The notes under the pieces are model-generated. The model saw nothing but the letters and a program-made list of their open reading frames with translations. It did no database searches and had not been told where the DNA came from. A program made the translations under genes and the position numbers. A stretch of 8,146 nucleotides of DNA from assembly GCA_028684405.1 (NCBI GenBank), contig JAQUGA010000108.1, positions 1 through 8,146 on the forward strand, written 5' to 3'. Every line of letters starts with the position of its first letter. The stretch's first letter is position 1. This document shows, piece after piece, positions 1-7,141 of the stretch. The stretch is from Bacteroidales bacterium. GTDB taxonomy: Bacteria; Bacteroidota; Bacteroidia; Bacteroidales; WCHB1-69.

Positions 1-1950
1 TGGTAATCCTCTTAAATATTCAAATACAACACCTTCTAAATGATTATTCCATAAATTATCAAAAGGATTAATTTCATTCTGATAATTTTCAAGTTTTAAG
101 AAATATGCCGGACCAATATGATAAGCACAACTTAAACTCGGAATTCCTTCAATAGCTTTGTTTAATGAATTCATTCGTTTTATAGCATCGTCTTTCCAAT
201 TTTCAATTCGTTCATCCCACATTGAAATTCTATCTTCTGCTTTTACTTCTTTCCATGCAAAACGTCTTCGCATTGCAAAGTCCATACTTTCAACACTACG
301 GTCTATATCATTCATTGTTCCAATTATGTATACATTTTCAGGAACAAAAAAACCATCAGCAAAAACATCATCGGCATCTTGTAGGTTTGCATATTGGGTT
401 TTTACTTTTCCCTTTTCTCCACGATAACCAGGGTCAATTGAAAAAAACAGTTCACCAAATACTTTTGAAATTTCAGCGCGATTGATTTCATCGATTATAA
501 AAACGTATTTATTATTTTCTGTTTCGTTTGATATTGTTCCTTCTTGAAAATCTTTTAAGTTCTGATTTTGCTTCATATACTCAACAACATCTTCCATATC
601 TTTTTGGAAAGCACCAGACGGTCTTGCTTTTATGTTTTGGTATGCATTATAAACATTTTGCTTTGTAATTGTAAAATTATATTGAGATGGTGTGTTAACC
701 GAAGAGTATTTAAGAGATTCTTTTGTTGACAAACCGTATTCCCATGAACCAATCTTTGTTAGAGTCCCATTTGCCAAATTGGCTTTAACCATACTAAGTA
801 GTTCTTCCCATGCCTCATCGAAGTTATCGATTTCGTTTGAAATTTTAGCTTTTAATGCCTTTTTACAGAAACTTTTAAAAATTCCATCTTTCCTTTTAAA
901 ACCAATATTCTCCTCGTCTTCTACAGAATATGGTCGTAATCCTTCAACAAAATCAGTATAATCATAAGACGGATGAAACTGAACGAATGCAAATTGCTCC
1001 TTTTCTTTTAGCTCCTCATCTGTTTTTACACCAATAATTTTTTTGGCAATCTCTTTTGCTAAATATGTTTTTCCCGTACCGGGAGCACCAGTAAGAACAA
1101 GGTTCTTATTCGACTTCAATAAGGATATGTAGTTTTCCATAAAATGTTTTCTTTTATATGTATTATACCATTCGTTAATAAATTTCCATGATGGTGTATT
1201 TTTATCTCGTGCAATACTTAATGTTCCTTGAGGTTGTGGAAACTCTCTATCGGGAGGATTAGTATCTAACAATTTTATTGTTCTGTAATTATGATGCAAA
1301 AACTGATTTTCTAATGTCTGGTCATTGAAATTGTCTCCCACAACTTCACATAATGCGATAGCTTGTTGCCCTTCCTTTACACAAACAATATCTCCATGTC
1401 TCATTGTTTCTTTGAAATCTTTACATTGGTAGCTATCCCATTCTCCTGTTCCAATAACGGAAGGAGCGTTTTGCAGCATATCCATTGAATCAATTTTTAA
1501 ACCACCTCGACCTTGAGGTAAGCACATTTGAAGATGCCAATATTTCATTTTATTATTCCATTTGTATTTAATATCATTTAAAGCTTCAACTAATTCTGGT
1601 CTTATTGTCCATTCGAAATGTTCTCCAACATATTTCCCTGACATTGGAATAATCCAATATGAAGGAGTTCCATCAGTTCCAATTACTTCAAAACGGTTTA
1701 GTTTCTTCTGTACAGCCTTAGCAAAATTTGTAATTGTACCATTTAATGATTGAGGCGAAACACTATATTTTTCTCCAAGAGCTTTACAAGTTGATTTATG
1801 CTCTGGTTCTGCTAAAAACTTTAATAAAACATCTTTGTAATTATTTGTCATTAATGTTTCATCCTGTAGCACTTCTTTCCATTCGTTTATCGAAACATCA
1901 ATTTCGCAAATGTATTCTCCATCTTGTTTTATGACTTTCTTAACTTCCAT
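1..1950 (-). CDS. McrB-like AAA+ NTPase with N-terminal EVE/PUA-like region (3' end outside window)
   Basis: This reads as 650 codons with no stop, so the C-terminus lies beyond position 1. The start is ATG at 1950-1948, with an in-frame TAA directly before it, so it cannot be extended. Visible motifs are Walker A GAPGTGKT (residues 288-295), Walker B IIDEINR (485-491), MNDID (546-550), which fits the MNxxD signature of the McrB GTPase branch, and an arginine-rich FAMRRRF stretch (558-564). Around residues 165-250 a segment with RHGDIV and ALCEVVGD resembles EVE/PUA-like modified-base-binding domains, and residues 35-95 look like a small helical domain. McrB proteins form GTP-driven rings that recognise modified DNA and activate the nuclease McrC in type IV restriction. 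I infer that role here. No McrC is visible, and it would be expected just left of position 1. The gene starts 32 bp after an attC-like core, so it looks like cassette cargo. Confidence 0.9.
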   Translation of the reverse strand, partial: MEVKKVIKQDGEYICEIDVSINEWKEVLQDETLMTNNYKDVLLKFLAEPEHKSTCKALGEKYSVSPQSLNGTITNFAKAVQKKLNRFEVIGTDGTPSYWIIPMSGKYVGEHFEWTIRPELVEALNDIKYKWNNKMKYWHLQMCLPQGRGGLKIDSMDMLQNAPSVIGTGEWDSYQCKDFKETMRHGDIVCVKEGQQAIALCEVVGDNFNDQTLENQFLHHNYRTIKLLDTNPPDREFPQPQGTLSIARDKNTPSWKFINEWYNTYKRKHFMENYISLLKSNKNLVLTGAPGTGKTYLAKEIAKKIIGVKTDEELKEKEQFAFVQFHPSYDYTDFVEGLRPYSVEDEENIGFKRKDGIFKSFCKKALKAKISNEIDNFDEAWEELLSMVKANLANGTLTKIGSWEYGLSTKESLKYSSVNTPSQYNFTITKQNVYNAYQNIKARPSGAFQKDMEDVVEYMKQNQNLKDFQEGTISNETENNKYVFIIDEINRAEISKVFGELFFSIDPGYRGEKGKVKTQYANLQDADDVFADGFFVPENVYIIGTMNDIDRSVESMDFAMRRRFAWKEVKAEDRISMWDERIENWKDDAIKRMNSLNKAIEGIPSLSCAYHIGPAYFLKLENYQNEINPFDNLWNNHLEGVVFEYLRGLP

Positions 1951-1982
1951 TTATTCGATGTGGTTTCGGTCTTCTTGCATTA

Positions 1983-2117
1983 GCGGTAACGGTAAATTGT
2001 ATGAGTAGTGGCAGATTGCGTGGTACTTTCCTGTCAAACCGCTACGTAATTTGAGCGGGCTACAAACCTTGATATTTACCACATCGCCTGCCATTACTTA
2101 TACAAAATGTTACCTGC
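1983..2117 (-). repeat. attC-like palindromic element A
   Basis: This 135-bp imperfect palindrome separates the mcrB-like gene from the 2110-2889 lipoprotein gene. On the plus strand the left arm GCGGTAAC...TTGTATGAGTAGTGGCAG pairs with the right arm CTGCCATTACTTATACAA...GTTACCTGC. An inner pairing follows (TGGTA at 2021-2025 with TACCA at 2078-2082). In gene orientation the spacer between stem and core is about 3 nt on the AAC side and about 6 nt on the GTT side. The central block CTTTCCTGTC (2026-2035) is shared with element D. The core at 2109-2117 supplies the stop codon of the lipoprotein gene. The architecture resembles integron attC sites (R''-L''-loop-L'-R'), but the assignment is by structure, not by a search. 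Confidence 0.7.
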
Positions 2118-2889
2118 TGGCTTTTAATTCTTTTGCATTTTTCTCAATTAAATCTAACAATTCAGAATCAAATCCAATTGGGATGCTTGCAAGTCCATCG
2201 ACTATTTCATTTTCATCATTTATATCTACAAACGGAGAATAATTTTCCTTAATCATAATTTTTCCCAATATCGCATATGAAACTAAGTTGTCATTTTTTG
2301 AAATACCATAATCTTTTTTTGCTTGAAGCTTTTCCAATACTGTTTCGAGAATCTCAATTCTTTGATTTGAATTAATTTCATACAAGAATTCGTCTTGAAG
2401 TATAAAAAACTCAATGGTTTGAAAGGAAATTTGAATTGGAGTCTCTAACCCCGTTGCAAATGGAGGATAATAATTCTTATCACAATTTAAAGACATTAGT
2501 TTATATCTTTCCGTAATAACATTAACAAAGTCTGTTCTTCCATACAGTTCATCAAATCCATTATTCTCAGATTTAATTCTCTCAAATCCGTCCTGCCCAA
2601 AATTAAATGCCCCATAATCTAGTATCAGTGGATAAGTTAATAAGGTTTCCAACAAACCCTCTGTCGAGATAGATTTTAACTTACTATTTGGAATTTGGCA
2701 AGCCTGAACCATTTCAGATAATGATTTTAAATTTGCCCATTCATCCATTCCAGGAACAATAGGATATTCATAGGTGTCAGAAATTGAAAAAGGCATACAC
2801 TCTCCTTGTTGAATATCAACTTCGTCTTTGTCGCAACTTAGCAAACCGATTAAGGCAATAGTGGATATTAATATTTGAACGTTTCTCAT
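2110..2889 (-). CDS. Lipoprotein of unknown function, probably surface exposed
   Basis: This 259-residue protein starts at ATG 2889-2887. Residues 1-18 form a short lipoprotein signal, and the lipobox LLSC places the lipidated cysteine at residue 19. The next residues are DKDE. Acidic/lysine residues after the cysteine resemble the lipoprotein export signal that sends Bacteroidota lipoproteins to the outer surface, so surface exposure is my inference. The mature part (EWANLKSLSEMVQACQIP, then STEGLLETLLTYPL and GFDELYGRTD) is mostly helical. It looks like a recurrent family of secreted Bacteroidota hypothetical proteins; I know no function for it. Its stop codon TAA (2112-2110) lies inside the attC-like core of element A. 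The unit is bounded by matching cores GCAGGTAAC (2962-2970) and GTTACCTGC (2109-2117), which mark it as a single-gene cassette of about 980 bp. Confidence 0.85.
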   Translation of the reverse strand: MRNVQILISTIALIGLLSCDKDEVDIQQGECMPFSISDTYEYPIVPGMDEWANLKSLSEMVQACQIPNSKLKSISTEGLLETLLTYPLILDYGAFNFGQDGFERIKSENNGFDELYGRTDFVNVITERYKLMSLNCDKNYYPPFATGLETPIQISFQTIEFFILQDEFLYEINSNQRIEILETVLEKLQAKKDYGISKNDNLVSYAILGKIMIKENYSPFVDINDENEIVDGLASIPIGFDSELLDLIEKNAKELKASR

Positions 2890-2961
2890 AATTTGTTTTT
2901 TATTGATTTCCTCATCTCTTAAAGATGATGTTTAGTTCACAATGGTTGCGTTTTTAAGCTT

Positions 2962-3095
2962 GCAGGTAACGGTTGACAATATGAAACGGTTGGGTTTTCG
3001 GAGCGCGTCTGTATCCACCGAGGAAAACGCTGGCGCGAGAACCAAAACCCCGCAAACCGCTGAACCCCAACTGTTTTATATTGTGTGTTGTGCGC
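2962..3095 (-). repeat. attC-like palindromic element B
   Basis: This 134-bp palindrome lies between the two lipoprotein genes. The left arm CAATATGAAACGGTTGGG (from 2977) pairs with the complement of the right arm CCCCAACTGTTTTATATTG, and an inner GC-rich region pairs GGGTTTT with AAAACCC. The outer cores are GCAGGTAAC on the left and GTTGTGCGC on the right. They do not complement each other (0 of 4 variable bases), although each matches the far core of its neighbouring gene unit. The interior (about 3000-3060) is far richer in G+C than the genes on both sides and differs from elements A and D, so it looks like a separate sequence subtype with the same fold. Confidence 0.65.
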
Positions 3096-3097
3096 TG

Positions 3098-3691
3098 CTA
3101 TTTTTTATCTGTTATCAATCTGTATTCAGTTATCACTTGATTTGCCGACTCAAAAAGTCCATATAATTCTGATGTTTCATTCTCTATTTTTCCAAAATCA
3201 TCCTCGATGTAGTATTTCCCTGATTTAGTTAGGAAATAGAAATCAACTTTATTCTCATTTGTCGGTTCTGTATTATCAGTCTTAGTGGCTTTTGATAAAT
3301 ATTTTTCTCCTTCAGCGACAAATTGTTTAGCCGCATTAATCACTGTTTCATGAGCATACCCCCCGATAAAAGCTTGTCCAGTACTCAAATAAACACTTGC
3401 ATCACCTGTCTTAAATGAAATTACAGTCACAATTGCATCTCCCATATTCCAATCCATTACGAGTCCATAGATATCATTGTCATTGTCAAGTTGCAGTTGT
3501 AATTGTTCAGGTGTCACATTAATCGCTTGATTTCTCAATCCAGGGTATGGATTATCCTTTACTTTTGTCTTTGTAACGTTATCTTCTTGATTTACTTTTT
3601 CTTTTCCTTGGATTTTTCCTTTACAAGCATATAAACCTATTGAAGTAATCAAAATCAATAATCCAATTATTAGTCCAGTTGTCATTTTCAT
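3098..3691 (-). CDS. Small lipoprotein of unknown function
   Basis: This 197-residue protein starts at ATG 3691-3689; a second ATG at codon 3 is an equally good start. A hydrophobic signal (residues 5-20) ends in the lipobox LYAC, with the lipidated cysteine at residue 23. A lysine-rich linker (24-50) follows, and then a compact domain beginning PYPGLRNQAINVTPEQL. Inside it YGLVMDWNMGDAIVT and TGDASVYLSTG look like adjoining beta strands, followed by a helix (ETVINAAKQFVAEGEKYLSKA) and a second strand-rich part (VDFYFLTKSGKYYIED). The pattern looks like a widespread Bacteroidota family of hypothetical proteins; I cannot name a function. The TAG stop (3100-3098) sits directly beside element B. 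The matching cores GCGCACAAC (3738-3746) and GTTGTGCGC (3087-3095) make this a one-gene cassette of about 776 bp. Confidence 0.85.
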   Translation of the reverse strand: MKMTTGLIIGLLILITSIGLYACKGKIQGKEKVNQEDNVTKTKVKDNPYPGLRNQAINVTPEQLQLQLDNDNDIYGLVMDWNMGDAIVTVISFKTGDASVYLSTGQAFIGGYAHETVINAAKQFVAEGEKYLSKATKTDNTEPTNENKVDFYFLTKSGKYYIEDDFGKIENETSELYGLFESANQVITEYRLITDKK

Positions 3692-3737
3692 CTTTTATTA
3701 TTGTTAGTTTCTCATTTGCAGGATGTTCTCTATAGTT

Positions 3738-3873
3738 GCGCACAACGGGTAGCATATGCTTTTGTGGCGGACTTCAAAAGATAAAACTTTCTTGCCACGA
3801 CGATTTATATTTGAAACTAAAATACTCATTTTCATAACGTAACCCGCCATAAAGTATATGCAGTGTTGGGTGC
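3738..3873 (-). repeat. attC-like palindromic element C
   Basis: This 136-bp palindrome separates the small lipoprotein gene from the GIY-YIG-like gene. The left arm GCATATGCTTTTGTGGCGG (from 3752) pairs with the complement of the right arm CCGCCATAAAGTATATGC. The outer cores are GCGCACAAC on the left and GTTGGGTGC on the right, and they agree with each other at only 2 of 4 variable bases. GTTGGGT is the only core in the window that fits the classical integron R' consensus GTTRRRY. The loop is AT-rich, unlike that of element B. Spacer asymmetry is as in the other elements: about 5 nt on one side and 2-3 nt on the other. Confidence 0.7.
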
Positions 3874-4024
3874 TGGTGTTATTTTGTCCATTGCTTTTTT
3901 GAAATTCTGATTCGTTTTTGTTGACAACGATTGTTAGATAGCTCTTTATTTTGTCCTTTTATAATCAATACCTCCTTTTAAAAGTTCAAATTCAGAAAGG
4001 ATTAAATATTAGATAAGTAACGAA
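3874..4024. other. Non-coding tail downstream of the GIY-YIG-like gene
   Basis: About 150 bp separate the GIY-YIG stop from element C, while the other genes reach their element within 18 bp. I see no complete gene here. On the minus strand an open frame without a start codon reads LSEFELLKGGIDYKRTK and then stops (about 4008-3955), which could be the tail end of a lost gene or chance. The 11-mer TTATTTTGTCC occurs twice (3879-3889 and 3946-3956). There is no hairpin with a T-run that would make a convincing terminator. Confidence 0.4.
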
Positions 4025-4597
4025 TTATCCATGTTTCCCAATTATCGGATTTAATTCTTTGGCAAAAAGAAACTCTAAAGCACTCATTAAATCAGCCATT
4101 TCAGGTTCAAATTCAAAAACATAAACTTTCAATTTCAATGATAATTCTTTCGCCCAATGATAAATTTGCAAGCCATGTGAATATGAAAGATTTCCGTTTT
4201 TCTGAGTATGATAGCCCAAATGCATAATCAACCGTCCCCAAAAAAGACTTTTGACTTTGCCAACATACAAAATATTGCTGTTTTTAGGGTAATTACCTTT
4301 GATAGCAGGCGTATTTCGGTCTGTTGAGTTGATTTTATCAACAACAATATCTGGTGTTATGTCAGATAAAATTTCAAAATAGTATACGCAAGGACTATGT
4401 TCTATTTTTTGAAGTTTATCAAATAAATCTTTATATTTTACGGAATGCCGGATATCTTCCTTTAAGTATTTTTCTTCCAAATCGTCACAATTTATTTCAT
4501 ATTCAGAAATGCTTTTTGCACCTACTTTGGAAACATTTGAAAATCTCCAGGTAATTTCTTGTCCAAACTCTTTAATTTTTTCATTATTGACTTGCAT
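4025..4597 (-). CDS. GIY-YIG-like nuclease-domain protein
   Basis: This 190-residue protein starts at ATG 4597-4595, only 13 bp after the stop of the upstream secreted-protein gene, so the two are probably co-transcribed. The C-terminal two thirds fit a divergent GIY-YIG fold: CVYYF (70-74) as the first strand, ILYVGK (109-114) as the YIG strand, GRL (121-123) with a candidate catalytic Arg122, H126 shortly after, Glu175 in a helix as candidate metal ligand, and a terminal LNPIIGK (182-188) typical of this fold. The first 65 residues are unassigned. GIY-YIG enzymes cut DNA with a single metal ion in repair, restriction and homing. Which role applies here cannot be told. The first motif is VYY rather than GIY, so loss of activity is possible. 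It is the second gene of a two-gene cassette. Confidence 0.7.
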   Translation of the reverse strand: MQVNNEKIKEFGQEITWRFSNVSKVGAKSISEYEINCDDLEEKYLKEDIRHSVKYKDLFDKLQKIEHSPCVYYFEILSDITPDIVVDKINSTDRNTPAIKGNYPKNSNILYVGKVKSLFWGRLIMHLGYHTQKNGNLSYSHGLQIYHWAKELSLKLKVYVFEFEPEMADLMSALEFLFAKELNPIIGKHG

Positions 4598-4610
4598 AAT
4601 TTTAATAATT

Positions 4611-5909
4611 TTATTGTTTATCTAATAGTTTTACTGGATATGCTGGCAATTTAAAAGATATGAAATCATCAAATCCCACAACATAAAATTTAAAAATAAC
4701 TTCGCCCGAATCAGTTAGCCAAAAACTACCTAAAGAATCTAATTTAGTTTGGTCGTCAAATGATGAGATTACCAAATATTTTTGGGATGGCCCTTCACTT
4801 GGGTTTATGTAGTTTTTTATAACTACATAATCATAATGGGCATACTCATTTGTTAAACTTAAATTAAATGTCGTGTTATAGTCTAATACTCCATTAGTAG
4901 CACTGCCTAAATAGTCATATCCAACATAATTAAAATCGATGTTACCTGTAGCAAAGCCGTTATAACAATTAACTGTTACATCAGTTGGTTTTTTATGTTT
5001 ATCGAGTTCGTTATCCATAACCCATGTACCAAAAATATTTGTATACCAAATCCTATTATCATAGTACTTAAATTGCCCGTGTAACTTTCCATCTTTAAAA
5101 TTGGCTTTTATAATCATTCTTCCTTGTTGTCGAGAATTAGTTGAAGAATAAGTAAGAGAATATGCTCCGTGTCGTACTTTATTTCCACTCGAATCAAGAT
5201 AATAACTATATTTTCTTACTGCTAAGCCATCATCACTTTGCTCAGTAACTGTTTTAATACTTCCTCGTTGAGGTGCAGTGGGATTTAAATCATTGTACGT
5301 AACTCCAGCCCTTTCATATTGTAGTTTCAATCGCTCTTGTATTCTTGCTTCTTTATCTTTTTCTATCTTAGCAATAGTGCTGGCGTAAGAAATTGAATCT
5401 TGAATTGTTTTGGCTCTTTTAATAGAATCTTGCTGTAATTTAAAATATTTGGGACTTTTACGCCAACGAACTTCTGATATTGACAGCCCAACAAATTCTT
5501 TATGCCCAAACATTGCTGCCGAGCCCATTGAAGAGCATATTGTATCATTACCAGTAATTATCCAATCATAATACCATTTTTTATCTTTATATTCTTTTGG
5601 CTTCAAAAACTCTTTTTTGATTATTTCATCTTTACGAAGACTAACATAATTATTGAATTGAGAAGAACGAGGTTTTACTAGTATAAAAACACTATCTCCA
5701 AGGACATACCATTCGCCTGAGATTTCACCTTTTAAAGGATTATCAGCAAGTTTGTTGCTTTTCCAAACTGGGTCATAGACGCTAAAATCTAAAGTTTTCT
5801 TCTTTGCGCCTTTAGGTTTTTCAACCTTTGGTAAATTTTGTCCAATTGCTAGGAATGCAAAAAGCATAAATGCTATTAGAATTCCACTTTTTCTATTGGT
5901 TAACTTCAT
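4611..5909 (-). CDS. Secreted protein with coiled coil and MORN-like repeats, function unknown
   Basis: I choose ATG at 5909-5907, giving 432 residues, because it begins directly with a signal peptide (MKLTNRKSG, then the hydrophobic ILIAFMLFAFLAIG, cleavage near residue 23). A longer reading starts at GTG 5936-5934 and adds nine residues. The mature protein has a Lys-rich stretch (27-40), a globular part containing GEWYVLGDSVFILV (65-78), a charged helical or coiled-coil section (about 155-202), and two MORN-like strand pairs: NKVRHGAYSLTY (243-254) and FKDGKLHGQFKYY (271-283). Such repeats occur in many secreted Bacteroidota proteins and in YwqK-type proteins. The C-terminal 130 residues look beta-rich. 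A periplasmic or exported location is inferred. There is no lipobox cysteine. The downstream GIY-YIG-like gene follows 13 bp later. Confidence 0.8.
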   Translation of the reverse strand: MKLTNRKSGILIAFMLFAFLAIGQNLPKVEKPKGAKKKTLDFSVYDPVWKSNKLADNPLKGEISGEWYVLGDSVFILVKPRSSQFNNYVSLRKDEIIKKEFLKPKEYKDKKWYYDWIITGNDTICSSMGSAAMFGHKEFVGLSISEVRWRKSPKYFKLQQDSIKRAKTIQDSISYASTIAKIEKDKEARIQERLKLQYERAGVTYNDLNPTAPQRGSIKTVTEQSDDGLAVRKYSYYLDSSGNKVRHGAYSLTYSSTNSRQQGRMIIKANFKDGKLHGQFKYYDNRIWYTNIFGTWVMDNELDKHKKPTDVTVNCYNGFATGNIDFNYVGYDYLGSATNGVLDYNTTFNLSLTNEYAHYDYVVIKNYINPSEGPSQKYLVISSFDDQTKLDSLGSFWLTDSGEVIFKFYVVGFDDFISFKLPAYPVKLLDKQ

Positions 5910-6090
5910 GTCTAATTGTATAAAAATGATTTTCACAATACCTTATCTATCATAGTTTCAGATTCTCTTTGATTTCTGATCTTTTAATTTGAACAAGCAA
6001 TAGAAATGCCCCCTTTTTAATTACTGATTTTTGTGCTTTAATATATTCTGCTATTTAACTTTCAAAATTTGACAGTCGTTCCTTACACTT
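5910..6090. other. Long AT-rich leader of the two-gene unit
   Basis: This leader of about 180 bp is much longer than the 32-72 bp seen before the other cassette genes, and I find no gene in it. On the minus strand TTTTGAAAGTTAAATAGCAG is followed by TATATTAA. That is only a weak match to the Bacteroidota promoter pattern (TTTG, then TAnnTTTG), so a cassette-borne promoter is possible but not shown. Confidence 0.3.
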
Positions 6091-6226
6091 GCACCCAACG
6101 TTCCGCGTATATGATTAGGTGCGGACTGCGGGGCGCTTTCCTGTCGAAAAGCAACGAGGTTGATGCGGGTGATAATGTTGATTATCAGCACCGAAACCGC
6201 ACTTAATTATATACGCCGTTAGCGGC
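6091..6226 (-). repeat. attC-like palindromic element D
   Basis: This 136-bp palindrome has the cleanest arms in the window. The left arm GCGTATATGATTAGGTGCGG (6105-6124) pairs with the complement of CCGCACTTAATTATATACGC. Cores are GCACCCAAC on the left and GTTAGCGGC on the right, agreeing with each other at only 1 of 4 variable bases. The inner block CTTTCCTGTC (6136-6145), followed by AAGCAACGAGGTTGATGCGGG, aligns with the interior of element A, so A and D are one sequence subtype. The element lies between the two-gene unit and the DUF2971-type gene. Confidence 0.72.
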
Positions 6227-6244
6227 TGGGTTTCATTTTTCTCG

Positions 6245-7072
6245 CTATATGCTATATCCATTTTCATTTAAATATGTCATATACTTACGAGCAAATTCAC
6301 CTTTTTTTTTCACAAGGTCAACAATCCTAAATGCATTATCTGCACATAAACAGCGACCATCAGCATTAATTTGGAAAGTAAAATCGTGAGGTCTTAATTT
6401 TGTAAAATCTTTGTCAATACTGGAAATTAAAAAATCCGCTAATTGGTTATAATAGTTGCTTTCAAATTTATTACCTAAACAGATAAATTCTATACAATTG
6501 TCTATTGATAAAAACTTAGGTCCACCTATACAAAATAAACGCCTTTCATCCTCTTGCTCCCAATCAAAATGCTTTTCAAAAAAAATTCTATCGTAATTGT
6601 TTTCTAAGAATTCCTTTGGATTTGTAGAATCTCTAGGATTTTCATTATAAATGTAAGGTTTGTATTTTACATTCTCAATTTTCCATAATATCTCGTTGAG
6701 GAATGATTTATTATTTTCAATAAATTTCTCTTCATTTATTACAATGCAAGCTCCTTTATTTTTATCTGCATATTGTGCCCACAATCTTGGATGATTGCAA
6801 CCACTTTCACAGAACATATCCTTTTTTTGGAAATTTTGTGCAAAACTAATTACGCGACATTGTTCTGAGATATATTTTTTAATCTGTAGCCCTTTTTGCC
6901 AATCTTGAAAAATAAAGTTAACTTCTTTTTCATTTAGGTCATTTAGAGTTTCAAATGATGACATTTTTAAAGTCATTTTTTCCAAAATCTTTATTAAAGA
7001 TTCTGCTGTTGTAAAATGATATAGAAACTTATCATCTAAACTTGGTAAAGAATAACTCCCATATAAATACAT
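6245..7072 (-). CDS. DUF2971-type protein
   Basis: This 275-residue protein starts at ATG 7072-7070. The N-terminal LYHFTTAESLIKIL (17-30), followed by LKMSSFETLNDLNE (35-48), is the usual opening of DUF2971 proteins. RVISFAQN (73-80), RLWAQYADKNKGACIVIN (96-113) and KYKPY (136-140) follow in the family order, as does the acidic/basic motif KHFDWEQEDERRLF (167-180). No signal peptide or membrane segment is seen, so it should be cytoplasmic. The biochemical role of the family is not known to me. It turns up among phage-defence and accessory genes, and the cassette setting fits that. The stop is 18 bp from element D. The start lies 35 bp after the collapsed element E, so the ankyrin and DUF2971 genes could be read on one transcript. 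Confidence 0.75.
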   Translation of the reverse strand: MYLYGSYSLPSLDDKFLYHFTTAESLIKILEKMTLKMSSFETLNDLNEKEVNFIFQDWQKGLQIKKYISEQCRVISFAQNFQKKDMFCESGCNHPRLWAQYADKNKGACIVINEEKFIENNKSFLNEILWKIENVKYKPYIYNENPRDSTNPKEFLENNYDRIFFEKHFDWEQEDERRLFCIGGPKFLSIDNCIEFICLGNKFESNYYNQLADFLISSIDKDFTKLRPHDFTFQINADGRCLCADNAFRIVDLVKKKGEFARKYMTYLNENGYSI

Positions 7073-7107
7073 AATTCAATTCTAAAATGGTGGACACACT
7101 CAAAATT

Positions 7108-7129
7108 GCCGCTAAACTTTGTTAACGGC
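7108..7129 (-). repeat. Collapsed attC-like element E (cores without stem)
   Basis: Only 22 bp remain: GCCGCTAAAC, TTT, GTTAACGGC. The two cores face each other as in the full elements, but about 113 bp of stem and loop are missing. The left core matches the far end of the DUF2971 unit (GTTAGCGGC at 6218-6226) apart from one extra base. The right core matches the start of the ankyrin unit (GCCGCTAAC at 8018-8026) with one change. Flanking bases CCAG/GCAA (gene orientation) also follow the consensus of the other elements. It is probably a deletion derivative and may no longer recombine. The short hairpin could alternatively be read as a weak terminator, but no T-run follows. Confidence 0.55.
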
Positions 7130-7141
7130 CTGGTTCCTTAT

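Noticed and set aside
158..961. Plus-strand open frames opposite the mcrB-like gene
   Set aside because: They are antisense to Walker B, MNDID and other conserved McrB motifs and show no domain features of their own.
2942..3166. Plus-strand open frame of 74 codons
   Set aside because: It runs across the palindrome of element B and into the antisense of the small lipoprotein gene, and its sequence follows the repeat.
3738..3873. Palindromes read as rho-independent terminators
   Set aside because: They are far too long, have no T-run after the stem, and their outer cores pair with distant sites rather than with each other.
3921..3942. Possible second collapsed element (GACAAC-GATT-GTTAGAT)
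   Set aside because: The layout resembles element E, but neither core matches any unit end, and the two-gene unit already has a perfect core pair at 3865-3873 and 6091-6099.
5363..5548. 61-codon minus-strand frame inside the secreted-protein gene
   Set aside because: It lies in another frame of a well-supported signal-peptide protein and has no features.
4025..5909. Toxin-antitoxin pair (YwqK-like with GIY-YIG)
   Set aside because: The upstream product carries a signal peptide and the MORN-like similarity is generic, so close spacing alone does not support it.
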